64,000 bases of DNA. Origin: Streptomyces tirandamycinicus. Lineage in GTDB: Bacteria > Actinomycetota > Actinomycetes > Streptomycetales > Streptomycetaceae. The translations under genes and the position numbers were made by a program. The notes beneath the pieces are model-generated. The model did no database searches, was not told where the DNA came from, and was given only the letters and a program-made list of their open reading frames with translations. Every line of letters begins with the position of its first letter. Within the stretch, counting starts at the first letter, position 1. The stretch spans positions 124,001-188,000 of the forward strand of contig NZ_CP029188.1 of assembly GCF_003097515.1 (NCBI RefSeq), given 5' to 3'. Shown in pieces: positions 29,762-38,348 of this stretch.

Positions 29762-29851
29762 CTCTCCCTCCCGACCGCGTTCGGCGACAGTGGAATCAGT
29801 CACCGCCGGCCGTACGCGGAGGCCGGCCGGTCGTCGCGGAGGCAGACGGGC

Positions 29852-32587
29852 ATGACCGAGTACGTGTACGACTTCACCGAGGGCGACCGCGGCATGGCGG
29901 ACCTCCTCGGCAACAAGGGCGCCAACCTCGCGGAGATGACCCGGCTGGGACTGCCCGTGCCGAGAGGGTTCACCATCACCACCGAGGCGTGCCGCGTCTT
30001 CCTGTCGACCGGCCGGCCTCCTCCCGAACTGGAGGGGCAGCTCGCCGAGCACCTGGCGGCGCTGGAGCGGGCCGCCGGGAAGCGACTCGGGCAGGCGGAC
30101 GACCCGCTGCTCGTCTCGGTCAGGTCCGGGGCCCGGGTCTCGATGCCCGGAATGATGGAGACGATCCTCGACGTCGGACTCAACGACCACTCGGTGCTCG
30201 GGCTGGCCGCGATGTCCGGGCGGGAACAGTTCGCCTGGGACTCGTACCGGCGACTGGTGCAGATGTTCGGGACCACGGTGATGGGGGTGGACTCCGCGCT
30301 CTTCGAGGAGACGCTCGCACGCATCCGGGAGCAGCACCATGTCCCCGACGACAGCCGGCTGGACGTCTGCGACCTCGTCAGGATCGTCGAGACGTTCAAG
30401 GACCTGATCGCCGAGCGGACCGGCCGCCGGTTCCCGCATCCCGCCTCAGAGCAGTTGCGGCAGGCGGTCCTGGCCGTGTTCACCTCCTGGAACGGGGAGC
30501 GCGCGAGGGTGTACCGGCGCCGCGAGCACATCCCGGACGACCTGGGCACCGCGGCCACCGTGCAGACCATGGTCTTCGGCAACCTGGGCCGGGACTCGGG
30601 CAGCGGTGTGGCCTTCACCCGGGACCCGGCGACGGGGGCTGCGGGGATGTACGGCGACTACCTGCCCGGCGCCCAGGGCGAGGACGTCGTCTCCGGGGTG
30701 CGCAACACGCTGCCCGTCCAGGAACTGGCCGCACTGGACCCGGTGTCCTTCGCGCAGCTCCGGCAGTACATGGACCGTCTGGAGGGTCACTACCGCGACC
30801 TGTGCGACATCGAGTTCACCATCGAACGCGGCACACTCTGGATGCTGCAGACACGCGTCGGGAAGCGCACCGCCCAGGCGGCGTTCACCCTGGCCTCGGA
30901 CATGGCCGACGAGGGCCTGATCACGAGTCGTCAGGCCCTGACCCGCGTCGACGGTGAGCAGCTCGCGCAGCTGATGTTCCCGCGCTTCGACACCACCGGC
31001 ACGGCCGACGTCCTCGTACGGGGCGTCCCCGCCTCCCCGGGAGCCGCCGTGGGAGCGGTCGTCTTCGACTCGGCGGAGGCGGTACGCCGGGCGGACGCCG
31101 GGGAGAAGGTGGTGCTCGTACGGAACGAGACCACGGCGGCGGATCTGCCCGGCATGATCGCGGCCCAGGCCGTGCTCACGGCTCGCGGAGGCAAGACCAG
31201 CCATGCGGCGGTCGTCGCACGCGGCATGGGCACCGTGTGCGTGTGCGGCGCGGAGGACATGATCGTGGACGCCCGTGCGCGCTGCCTCGTCGCCGCCGGA
31301 TCGACCGTCGGCGAGGGCTCGGTGGTGTCCGTCGACGGCTCGGAGGGCGTCGTCCGGCTGGGCGCTCTGCCGCTGGTCGAATCCGACGTCATGCGCCACT
31401 TCGACGGCGCCGTGCCCCGGGACGGAGCCGCGCGGGAGTCGGTGCGCCCCGTCCACCGGCTGATGCGGGAGGCCGACGCGGCACGGCGGCTGCGGGTGAG
31501 GGCGAACGCGGACACCCCGCAGGACGCGGCCCGGGCACGCCGCTACGGGGCCGAGGGCATCGGTCTCTGCCGCACCGAGCACATGCTCCTCGGTGACCGG
31601 CGACGGCTGGTCGAGGCCGTGATCTTCGCGAGGAACGACGCGGAGCGGGGGGCGGCGCTCGGCGCGCTCCTGCCCCTCCAGCGCGCCGACCTCACCGGCA
31701 TCCTGGAGGCGATGGACGGGCTTCCGGTCACCATCCGACTGCTGGACCCGCCGCTGCACGAGTTCCTGCCCGACCTGACGGAGCTGGCCGTACGCGTGGC
31801 GCTGAGGGACGCCGCCGGGGATTCGCCCGACGCGCAGGACACGGCTCTGCTCGCAGCCGTCACCCGTATGCACGAGGAGAACCCGATGCTCGGGCTGCGG
31901 GGCGTCCGCCTGGGGCTGGTCGTACCCGGGCTCCTCGCCATGCAGGTGCGTGCCATCGCCGAGGCGGTCGCGGAGCGCAGGCGCGCGGGCGGGTCGCCAT
32001 GCGCCGAGATCATGGTTCCGCTCGTGGCCGCGGTGGAGGAACTGCGCCTCGTGGCAGACGAGGTGGCACGAGTGCTGGCGGCCGTCTCCGCGGAGAGCGG
32101 CATGGACATCGCGTGCCCGGTCGGCACGATGATCGAGTTGCCGAGGGCCGCGCTGACCGCGGGCGAACTGGCCCGGGACGCGGAGTTCTTCTCATTCGGG
32201 ACGAACGATCTGACCCAGACGACCTGGGGTTTCTCACGCGACGACGTGGAGGGCGCCTTCTTCCCCGCCTATCTGGAGCGGGGCGTGTTCCAGGCGTCCC
32301 CGTTCGAGACGATCGACCGGGACGGGGTGGGCCGGCTGGTGCGGATCGCGGTTGCCGAGGGGCGTGCGGCACGCCCCGGACTGGAGATCGGTGTGTGCGG
32401 AGAGCACGGAGGCGACCCGGCGTCGGTGCGCTTCTTCCACGAGGCGGGACTCGACTACGTCTCCTGCTCGCCGTTCCGCGTCCCGGTCGCACGGCTGGAG
32501 GCCGGCCGGGCAGCCGTGCTGGGCGGGGCCCCGGCCCCCGCTGCGGAGTCCGCCCGGGACTCGGGGTCCGCCCGGTCCGCGGGCTGA
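29852..32587 (+). CDS. ppdK: Pyruvate, phosphate dikinase
   Basis: 911 residues, the usual length. Interconverts pyruvate, ATP and phosphate with PEP, AMP and pyrophosphate. N-terminal ATP-grasp domain (KGANLAEM, GNLGRDSGSGVAFTRDP), swivelling phosphohistidine domain with His451 in GGKTSHAAV, and C-terminal PEP-binding barrel with Cys849 in GVCGEHGGDP. In hypoxia regulons it may save energy by using pyrophosphate or feed gluconeogenesis (inference). ATG 29852 with GGAGG about ten bases upstream. The 3' end overlaps the convergent CBS-BON gene by 133 bases, within the Ala/Ser-rich tail after residue 865. Confidence 0.96.
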   Translation: MTEYVYDFTEGDRGMADLLGNKGANLAEMTRLGLPVPRGFTITTEACRVFLSTGRPPPELEGQLAEHLAALERAAGKRLGQADDPLLVSVRSGARVSMPGMMETILDVGLNDHSVLGLAAMSGREQFAWDSYRRLVQMFGTTVMGVDSALFEETLARIREQHHVPDDSRLDVCDLVRIVETFKDLIAERTGRRFPHPASEQLRQAVLAVFTSWNGERARVYRRREHIPDDLGTAATVQTMVFGNLGRDSGSGVAFTRDPATGAAGMYGDYLPGAQGEDVVSGVRNTLPVQELAALDPVSFAQLRQYMDRLEGHYRDLCDIEFTIERGTLWMLQTRVGKRTAQAAFTLASDMADEGLITSRQALTRVDGEQLAQLMFPRFDTTGTADVLVRGVPASPGAAVGAVVFDSAEAVRRADAGEKVVLVRNETTAADLPGMIAAQAVLTARGGKTSHAAVVARGMGTVCVCGAEDMIVDARARCLVAAGSTVGEGSVVSVDGSEGVVRLGALPLVESDVMRHFDGAVPRDGAARESVRPVHRLMREADAARRLRVRANADTPQDAARARRYGAEGIGLCRTEHMLLGDRRRLVEAVIFARNDAERGAALGALLPLQRADLTGILEAMDGLPVTIRLLDPPLHEFLPDLTELAVRVALRDAAGDSPDAQDTALLAAVTRMHEENPMLGLRGVRLGLVVPGLLAMQVRAIAEAVAERRRAGGSPCAEIMVPLVAAVEELRLVADEVARVLAAVSAESGMDIACPVGTMIELPRAALTAGELARDAEFFSFGTNDLTQTTWGFSRDDVEGAFFPAYLERGVFQASPFETIDRDGVGRLVRIAVAEGRAARPGLEIGVCGEHGGDPASVRFFHEAGLDYVSCSPFRVPVARLEAGRAAVLGGAPAPAAESARDSGSARSAG

Positions 32588-33240
32588 TCGACGGCCGGGG
32601 GCTGAACGACGAATGCGCAGCGGACGGCGACGACGCCCTCGACGGCCTGGGCGAGGCGGCTCACGACGGAGGTGAGATCGCCGTCGCCGACGGTACCGCC
32701 GAGTGTGACGACCCCGTCGGTGACGGTGACGCGTACGCCCTGAAGAGAGCCCGCGAAGAGACGGTCGACGAGGCCCTGGACATCGGCCGCGATGTCGTCG
32801 TCGGAGCGGAGGAAGACCTTGAGGAGGTCCGCCCGGCTGACGATGCCCCGCAGTACGCCGTGGGCGTCCACCACGGGCAGTCGCTTCACACGGTGCCGGG
32901 CCATGAGGCGGGCCGCGTGGGGCAGGGTCGCAGCGGCGCGGACCGTGATCGGCGGAGCGGTCATGAGGTCCTCGGCCCTCACGACCCCGGATCCCGCGGC
33001 GGTACCCGGCCGCGTCGGGTCCGGGGGCGCCGGATCGGAACCGCGGAGCTCCTCCCTGCGCAGGAGGTCGGCCTCGGACACGACCCCGACCACACGCCTC
33101 TCGCCGTCGACGACCGGCACCGCGCTCACGTTCCACCGTCCCATGGCGGCCACGACGTCCTTGAACCGCGCGTGCGGGGCGACCGCGACGACGGTCTTCG
33201 TCATCACGTCCTCGACGGAGTACGGGGCGGAAGGCGTCAC
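32455..33240 (-). CDS. CBS-pair and BON domain protein (2)
   Basis: 261 residues: two CBS domains (about 8-65, VEDVMTKTVVAVAPHARF; 93-150, AEDLMTAPPITVRAAA), BON (about 155-215, VRVTVTDGVVTLGGTV) and a disordered tail of about 45 residues. The tail lies over the 3' end of ppdK on the other strand, and the stop is at 32455, so the two genes overlap tail to tail by 133 bases. GTG 33240 has GAGG six bases upstream. A pair of boxes at 33394-33428 is shared with the divergent XRE-PNPOx gene. Confidence 0.9.
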   Translation of the reverse strand: MTPSAPYSVEDVMTKTVVAVAPHARFKDVVAAMGRWNVSAVPVVDGERRVVGVVSEADLLRREELRGSDPAPPDPTRPGTAAGSGVVRAEDLMTAPPITVRAAATLPHAARLMARHRVKRLPVVDAHGVLRGIVSRADLLKVFLRSDDDIAADVQGLVDRLFAGSLQGVRVTVTDGVVTLGGTVGDGDLTSVVSRLAQAVEGVVAVRCAFVVQPPAVDQPADRADPESRADSAAGAGAPPSTAARPASSRATGTRNGEQET

Positions 33241-33393
33241 GGTGTGCCTCGCAGAGAAGGTGTGCCTCGCAGAGAAGACGGCTGCCGGCGGCCCGGCGGC
33301 GGACCCGGGTTCACTGTCACCCGGGGCTCGCCGTCACCTGGGGGTGACCGTCACCTGGGGATCACTGTCGCATGCGCAGGCGGCGCCCCGGAT
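33241..33393. repeat. Promoter region of CBS-BON (2) with short direct repeats
   Basis: GTGTGCCTCGCAGAGAAG occurs twice in tandem (33242-33279), followed by three CGTCACC(C/T)GGGG-type repeats (33318-33362). They lie between the gene and its paired boxes and may be a 5' leader. Confidence 0.6.
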
Positions 33394-33428
33394 GGGCCGA
33401 CAGGGGCCGCCTCGGGGCCGTCCGGCCC
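33394..33428. promoter_or_regulatory. Tandem OsdR/DevR-like boxes, divergent CBS-BON / XRE-PNPOx promoter
   Basis: GGGCCGTCCGGCCC (33415-33428) is a near-perfect palindrome; a degenerate copy GGGCCGACAGGGGC starts 21 bases earlier (33394). About 155 bases from the CBS-BON start and 190 from the XRE-PNPOx start. Confidence 0.6.
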
Positions 33429-33618
33429 AAGCGCCGCACGCTCGGCCCGGGACATCCTGTCGGTGGGGCGTACCCCGCGGTGAGGAGAAGTGGCGCGGAC
33501 GGGACTCATCGTCCGGAACCGCGCACACGGGCGGTGGGATGTGCTCCCCCACGAGGCCCCCGCGATGCCGTCACGGCCGCCTGCGGCCCTGACGCCCGCC
33601 CATGAGGAGAGGTGGACC

Positions 33619-34311
33619 ATGATGCCCAGCACGTCGGCGCACGGCTCCGACGCCGGAACGTCGTCGCACTCGCGCACCGACCTCGGCCGCCGGCTCGCGG
33701 CCCGACGGGAACAACTCGGCCTGAGCCTGGACGACGTGGCCGAGCGCAGCGGCGCGGCCACCAGCTACATCCAGTACCTCGAGGAGCGGCCCGCCGCGCC
33801 CGACGCGGCCACCCTGCGGCACATCGCCGCCGCCCTGGAGACGACGGTGGCCGACCTGGCGGGTGGCACGGCGGACCAGCCGCCGGGGCCGGGCGCCGCC
33901 CTGCGGGGTGCCGAACTCGCCGAGCTCGACGAGGCGGAGTGCCGGACCCTGATGTCCGGCCACGGCGTCGGACGGATCGGGTTGCTCACGCCCGAGGGAC
34001 CGGCGGTCGTGCCGGTCAACTACGTGGTCGACGGTGCCTCCGTCGCCTTCCGCACGGCGCTCGGCAAGGTCCCGTCCTTCGCCGCGGGCAGCGAGGTCGC
34101 GTTCGAGGTGGATCGTATCGACGACGTCTTCAGCAGGGGCTGGAGCGTCCTCGCGGTGGGGCGGGCACGCGCCGTCACCGACGAGGAGTCGATCCGCCGG
34201 CTGACGGCGCTGGCCCCGACGGCGCCGTGGGCGGGAGGTTCGCGCGACCTGTGGGTCGAACTCTCGCCAACCCGCGTGACCGGACGCAGAATCGTCGCCC
34301 CGGACAGCTGA
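33619..34311 (+). CDS. XRE-type HTH and pyridoxamine-5'-phosphate-oxidase-fold fusion
   Basis: 230 residues: XRE HTH (about 22-80, LGRRLAARREQLGLSLDDVA) and a split-barrel flavin-binding domain of the PNPOx-like class (about 100-225, HGVGRIGLLTPEGPAVVPVNY). The HTH suggests DNA binding, with the flavin or F420 domain sensing redox state; the family is common beside hypoxia genes in actinobacteria and its biochemistry is not settled. ATG 33619 or 33622, with GGAGAGG upstream; the frame is open from 33490 but the earlier part lacks coding character. Convergent with the nitroreductase. Confidence 0.88.
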   Translation: MMPSTSAHGSDAGTSSHSRTDLGRRLAARREQLGLSLDDVAERSGAATSYIQYLEERPAAPDAATLRHIAAALETTVADLAGGTADQPPGPGAALRGAELAELDEAECRTLMSGHGVGRIGLLTPEGPAVVPVNYVVDGASVAFRTALGKVPSFAAGSEVAFEVDRIDDVFSRGWSVLAVGRARAVTDEESIRRLTALAPTAPWAGGSRDLWVELSPTRVTGRRIVAPDS

Positions 34312-34367
34312 TCCGGCGCGCCCGTCGCTGTTCCGGCACGCCCGTCGCCGATCCGGCGTGCCGGATG

Positions 34368-35351
34368 TCAGGCCAGCTCCAGCACGTCCTCCACCGGACG
34401 GCGGGGAGTCTTGGGGCCCTCCGGGCCGTACCCGAGGCGAATCACCATCTGTACGTGACCCATCGAGGATGCGGGGTCGCGCAGGGCCCAGCGCAGCTCG
34501 GGCCATTCCATGGCCTGGGACGTCAGGGACGTGACCAGGCCGTCCAGAGTGGCCTGCAACAGCACGCGTTCCAGCGCCTGTCCGGCCGTGAGCCAGTCGA
34601 CGGGGCCGTCGTGGGACGTTCCCAGCAGGACGAGCTGGGGTCGCTTCTCGAACGTGGCGCTGCCGCGACCGGCCATCGTGCGGCCTGCGGCGAAGTCCCG
34701 TACCGGGGCGGTGACATCGTGCTGCCGGGGACCGAACGCGTTCGCCGGGACGCCCTCCCCGGACGAATCCGAGCCGGGCATGCCGGTCCACCGCCGCAGC
34801 TCCTCCCGTGCCTCCGGGTCGAGCGACTCGCGGCTCTCGGCGTCGTGGAGCAGGTGAAGCACCTCCTGGACGTGCCAGGCGCCGGGCACCCGGAGCCGCG
34901 CGCCCTCCATCCGTGCGGCGGCCCGCAGTCCGTCCAGAACGCCGGCGGGGATGTCCTCCCCGGTGAACGGGAAGCGACTGGTGTGACGCCGGTGAATCGC
35001 GGGGTGGAGCACGGCGAGATCGTCGTCCGCCCGCACCGGACGGTCCAGGCGGACCTCCGCCAGCAGCCACGGATCGGCCGGATCGGGGAGCAGGACGGTG
35101 TCCGGCTCCCGCCCCGCACGGGCGGCCGCCACCCTCAGGTTGAACAGCGCGGCGCCGCACCCGAGGTGCAGCGCGCGCCGGTGCGGGTCGGACCTCGCCA
35201 TGGCCCGTTCCGGATCGCCGAAGAGCCGGATCGCGCAGCGGGCCGCGAGGTACCGGAACCGCCAGGGCTGGGAGTTGTGCACGGACGGGGCCGCCGTGGC
35301 GTCCCGGACCAGGGAGGTGACGACGGTCGCCTCGAGGGGTTCTGTGGTCAT
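34368..35351 (-). CDS. Acg-family nitroreductase-like protein
   Basis: 327 residues. It begins with APSVHNSQPWRFRYL, the FMN-site signature of the Acg/Rv2032 family, with a second nitroreductase half later (QALERVLLQATLDGLVTS). In mycobacteria these are DosR-regulon proteins thought to sequester flavin rather than reduce nitro compounds. The start (ATG 35351) is 55 bases after the stop of the USP gene on the same strand, so the two probably form an operon driven by the boxes at 36591-36625. Confidence 0.9.
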   Translation of the reverse strand: MTTEPLEATVVTSLVRDATAAPSVHNSQPWRFRYLAARCAIRLFGDPERAMARSDPHRRALHLGCGAALFNLRVAAARAGREPDTVLLPDPADPWLLAEVRLDRPVRADDDLAVLHPAIHRRHTSRFPFTGEDIPAGVLDGLRAAARMEGARLRVPGAWHVQEVLHLLHDAESRESLDPEAREELRRWTGMPGSDSSGEGVPANAFGPRQHDVTAPVRDFAAGRTMAGRGSATFEKRPQLVLLGTSHDGPVDWLTAGQALERVLLQATLDGLVTSLTSQAMEWPELRWALRDPASSMGHVQMVIRLGYGPEGPKTPRRPVEDVLELA

Positions 35352-35406
35352 GAAGGGCTCCAGGTTCGGCGGTCAATCGTGTCCGGCGGTCGGTCATGTC
35401 CGGCGG

Positions 35407-36309
35407 TCAGTCGTGGGCGATCACGGCCACCGGCGCGGTGGCGTGGTGGAGTACGGCGTGGGCGACGTGCCCGAGGTGCCCGCCCACCGGAGCCCGCCGG
35501 ATGCGGCGGCCGACGGCCACGAGATCCGCGTCGGCGGCCTCGTACAGCACCTGCACGGCGGGCGCTCCGACCAGGACCCTCTCCTCGGCCTTGACCGACG
35601 GGTACCGCCGCCGCCAGGAGCTGAGCCTCTCGCTCAGCGCCTCGGCGATGCCGTCGGCCACCTCCTGCCGGACACCGGGGTCGAGCTGCGGCGCGTAACC
35701 GAACGCGAACGGCAGCGACCACCCGTGCACGGCACGCACCGCGCACCCCCGTCGTGCGGCCTCCTCGAAGGCGAAGCCGAGCAGCGCGTCGGTGTCCTCC
35801 CGGACGTCCACCCCCACCATGACATCGCGGTACGCGACCGGGGCCGCCGGTGCCGGGACCGGCTCCCTCGGCGGGCGTACCAGCACGACCGGAGTGGCCG
35901 TGAGCCCGACCGTCGCGATACCGACGGAGCCGAGCAGGAACCCCTCGACCGCGCCTCGCCCGCGCGACCCGAGAACCAGCATCTGCGAGTCGGCGGCCTG
36001 CACCGCCAGGACCGCCGCCGCCCTGCCCGGCATCCGGCGTGCCGACACCGGCAGGCCGGGGTGGCGCCGGCGCACGTCGTCCGTCATCTCCTCCAGCACC
36101 GCGTCCGCGCCGCGCCGCAGTTCCTCGGCGCCCACCGGCCCGGCGTTCTCCAGCCGCCCGAACGCGGGCATGAACGGCGTATGCGGCCAGTCCTCGACGT
36201 GCACCAGTCTCAGTGGCGCCTCTCTCAGCACGGCCTCACGGGCCGCCCAGTCCGCCGCGGCCCGACTCTCCGGAAAGCCGTCGACACCCACGGTCACAGG
36301 GGGAGTCAT
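35407..36309 (-). CDS. Tandem universal stress protein
   Basis: 300 residues, two USP domains (1-145 and 155-300). First loop GSRGRGAVEGFLLGSVG (ATP-binding); second VGRRIRRAPVGGHLGHVAHAV. Very similar in plan to the USP at 27573. ATG 36309, with GGAAGGAGG-type sequence about nine bases upstream. Followed by the nitroreductase gene. Confidence 0.92.
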   Translation of the reverse strand: MTPPVTVGVDGFPESRAAADWAAREAVLREAPLRLVHVEDWPHTPFMPAFGRLENAGPVGAEELRRGADAVLEEMTDDVRRRHPGLPVSARRMPGRAAAVLAVQAADSQMLVLGSRGRGAVEGFLLGSVGIATVGLTATPVVLVRPPREPVPAPAAPVAYRDVMVGVDVREDTDALLGFAFEEAARRGCAVRAVHGWSLPFAFGYAPQLDPGVRQEVADGIAEALSERLSSWRRRYPSVKAEERVLVGAPAVQVLYEAADADLVAVGRRIRRAPVGGHLGHVAHAVLHHATAPVAVIAHD

Positions 36310-36460
36310 GTCCGTGCGCCTCCTTCCGGGCCGCGGCCGCGGCCCCGTCCGTGCCGGCAGGCCGGGGAGTCCGCCCCACCTCGACGGTGACGTGCTTCGT
36401 CAGTGCAGTGCTCCGTCTCCGCTCCTCAGCTCCCCTCCCGGCTCGCACCGCCTCCCTGCC

Positions 36461-36550
36461 GTCGCCTGCCGTTGCCTGCCGTTGCCTGCCGTTGCCTGCC
36501 GTTGCCTGCCGTTGCCTGCCGTTCCCTGCCGTTCCCTGCCGTTCCCTGCC
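36461..36550. repeat. Decamer tandem array, nine copies
   Basis: GTTGCCTGCC and variants (one GTCGCCTGCC, five GTTGCCTGCC, three GTTCCCTGCC) in perfect 10-bp register. It lies between the paired boxes (36591-36625) and the USP start, so probably in the leader or core promoter. Ten is not a multiple of three, so it is not coding. Confidence 0.9.
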
Positions 36551-36590
36551 GCCCCTCTCCACGATGCGGCCCCGCGAGGTCCGCGGCGAG

Positions 36591-36625
36591 AGGCCGAACG
36601 GTCCCCTGACAGGGCCGAGCGCCCC
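36591..36625. promoter_or_regulatory. Tandem OsdR/DevR-like boxes before the USP-nitroreductase operon
   Basis: AGGCCGAACGGTCC (36591-36604) and GGGCCGAGCGCCCC (36612-36625), each about 12 of 14 to the consensus and starting 21 bp apart. They are 280 bases from the USP start, further than at other genes, with the decamer array between. Confidence 0.55.
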
Positions 36626-36629
36626 GTCC

Positions 36630-37991
36630 TCAGGCGGGCTCCGCTCCGCTGCGCTCGAACGCACGCCTGACCGCCGCCTCGATGCCGTGCCGCGTCTGCG
36701 CCGTCACGGCGGCCAGGCGCGGGGAGGGCACGGGACGGGGTGGCGGCCGCACGCCCCGGATGCGGCGTGCCGTGTCCGGGAGGGACGCCAGATCGGCCTC
36801 GAAGCGGGCCCGGGCGGCTTCGAGTGTGTCCGGCGGCCCGGTTCTGCGGCCGCCCCGCATGACGGTTCGGAGCAGCGGCTCGCCACCGTCCGGCGGCTCC
36901 TCCCCGTTCACCCCGATGACGTCCCGCCCGCCCGGCCCGCGGAACACCTGCTTGGGCGCGGGAGCGGTGGCCTTCGCCGAGGACAGCTTCATCACGGGCC
37001 GCCCGGCGTACTCGACGAGTTTGTAGGCCGCGTCGAGGTACGGCGCGTCTGCGGCGGTCCCGACCCGGGTGCCGACCGCGTACACGTCGATCGGCGCACC
37101 ACCGCGCACCAGTTCGTCGACGGCGTACTCGTCGAGGCCGCCGCTGGCGACGATGCGGACTCCGGGCAGCCCGGCCCGGTCGAGAATCGCCCGGGCCCGG
37201 TGGGCCAGGGCCGCCAGGTCCCCGCTGTCCAGCCGGATGGCGCCGCCCGCTCCCTCGCGGAGGTCGGATAGGACCCGGGCGGCCGCGAGGACGCCGAGGT
37301 CTGTGTCGTAGGTGTCGACCAGGAGGGTCACCGGCCCGGGGTGCGCGCGGGCGAAGGCCCGGAAGGCGTCCTCCTCGCTGGGGAAGGCCTCGACGTAGGA
37401 GTGGGCCATGGTGCCGGATCCGGGGATTCCGAGTTCCGCGGCCGCGGCGACGTTGCTGGTACCCGCGAAGCCGACCATCGCGGCGACCCGGGCTGCCTGG
37501 AAGCCCGCCTGAGGACCGTGCGTGCGCCGCAGGGAGAAGTCCACGACCGGCCGTCCGGCGGCGGCGATGACGCACCGCGCGGCCTTCGAGGCGACGACGG
37601 TCTGATGGCACATCTGACCGAGCAGGTAGGTCTCCACGAACTGGGCCTGGGGCAGCGGCGCGGTGACCTCCAGCAGCGGCTCGCCCGCGAACACCAGACG
37701 GCCCTCGGGCACCGCGCGGACCTCGCCCCGGAACTCCATGCCGAGCAGCCCCTCCAGGTCCTCGACCGGGCGGTGCAGCGTCGCGGCGAAGTCCCGCACG
37801 TCGTCCGGCCCCACACGCAGGCGGGACAGATACGCCAGTGAGGGTTCGAGGCCGGCGGCGACGAGGAATCCCCGCTCGGGCGGCAGGTCCCTGACGAACA
37901 GACTGAACGTGGCGGGTTGGTCCATGCCTTCGCGGAAGTAGGACATGGCCATAGTGACCTCGTACAGGTCGGTGGTGGTCGCTTCGCTCAC
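36630..37991 (-). CDS. pncB: Nicotinate phosphoribosyltransferase
   Basis: 453 residues. Makes nicotinate mononucleotide from nicotinate and PRPP in NAD salvage. Family blocks: TDLYEVTMAMSYFREG at the N-terminus, DFSLRRTHGPQAG with the catalytic histidine region, and VDTYDT, IRLDSGDL, VASGGLDEY and VGTRVGT along the barrel. Start GTG 37991: AAGGAGAG lies eight bases before it and the family begins right there; ATG 38024 would add unrelated residues. Within the hypoxia block it may keep the NAD pool up during dormancy (inference). Confidence 0.95.
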   Translation of the reverse strand: MSEATTTDLYEVTMAMSYFREGMDQPATFSLFVRDLPPERGFLVAAGLEPSLAYLSRLRVGPDDVRDFAATLHRPVEDLEGLLGMEFRGEVRAVPEGRLVFAGEPLLEVTAPLPQAQFVETYLLGQMCHQTVVASKAARCVIAAAGRPVVDFSLRRTHGPQAGFQAARVAAMVGFAGTSNVAAAAELGIPGSGTMAHSYVEAFPSEEDAFRAFARAHPGPVTLLVDTYDTDLGVLAAARVLSDLREGAGGAIRLDSGDLAALAHRARAILDRAGLPGVRIVASGGLDEYAVDELVRGGAPIDVYAVGTRVGTAADAPYLDAAYKLVEYAGRPVMKLSSAKATAPAPKQVFRGPGGRDVIGVNGEEPPDGGEPLLRTVMRGGRRTGPPDTLEAARARFEADLASLPDTARRIRGVRPPPRPVPSPRLAAVTAQTRHGIEAAVRRAFERSGAEPA

Positions 37992-38348
37992 GGCGATCAC
38001 TCTCCTTGACGTGCACCCGTGCACCCTTCGTGGCGTGCACCGCGAGGCGCGGGAGGAGCGGGAGAAGCGGGAGGAGGGGAGAAGTGGGAGGAGCGGGACC
38101 GGGAATCGGGACGGCCGGGCGGCTCCGCCTCCGGGTCCCCGGCCCGAGCGGTCGCAGGTGCGGCGGTGACGCGGTTCCAGTCTGCGCCGGGCCCGCTCCC
38201 ACCGGGCAGGGCTGAAAGACCCCCGCCCGGTACCGACCGGCCCCGGCCCGCCGCACCCGTTGGCGTGACGGGCACCGCGCTCAGACCCCGCCGCCTGCGG
38301 GCCGGACGACCGGGCCCGGGGCCGAACGCTCCCCGTCCGGACCGCGCC
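37992..38348. other. Intergenic region upstream of the nicotinate phosphoribosyltransferase gene
   Basis: 357 bases. Near the gene GTGCACCCGTGCACCC and GCGTGCACC repeat; 38055-38105 is a GGGAGGAG-type purine repeat. The far end holds paired boxes. No gene seen. Confidence 0.4.
38299..38332. promoter_or_regulatory. Possible tandem OsdR/DevR-like boxes before the NAPRT gene
   Basis: GGGCCGAACGCTCC (38319-38332) and GGGCCGGACGACCG (38299-38312), starts 20 bp apart, 11-12 of 14 to the consensus. They are just after the CBS-BON stop and about 310 bases before the NAPRT start. Confidence 0.45.

Noticed and set aside
32588..33483. Plus-strand continuation frames after ppdK
   Set aside because: Antisense to a clear CBS-BON gene; no independent support.
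33496..33512. GGGACTCATCGTCCG as an OsdR/DevR box near the XRE-PNPOx gene
   Set aside because: Its symmetry has a 5-base centre and does not align with the other boxes; the pair at 33394-33428 is a better candidate.
36328..36345. GGGCCGCGGCCGCGGCCC palindrome upstream of a USP gene as a regulatory box
   Set aside because: It lies only about 19 bases from the start codon at the ribosome binding site region and lacks the WW centre; probably composition.
36461..36550. Leu-Pro-Ala-Val-Ala-Cys repeat peptide over the decamer array
   Set aside because: Ten-base periodicity cycles through all frames, so the peptide is a by-product of the DNA repeat.
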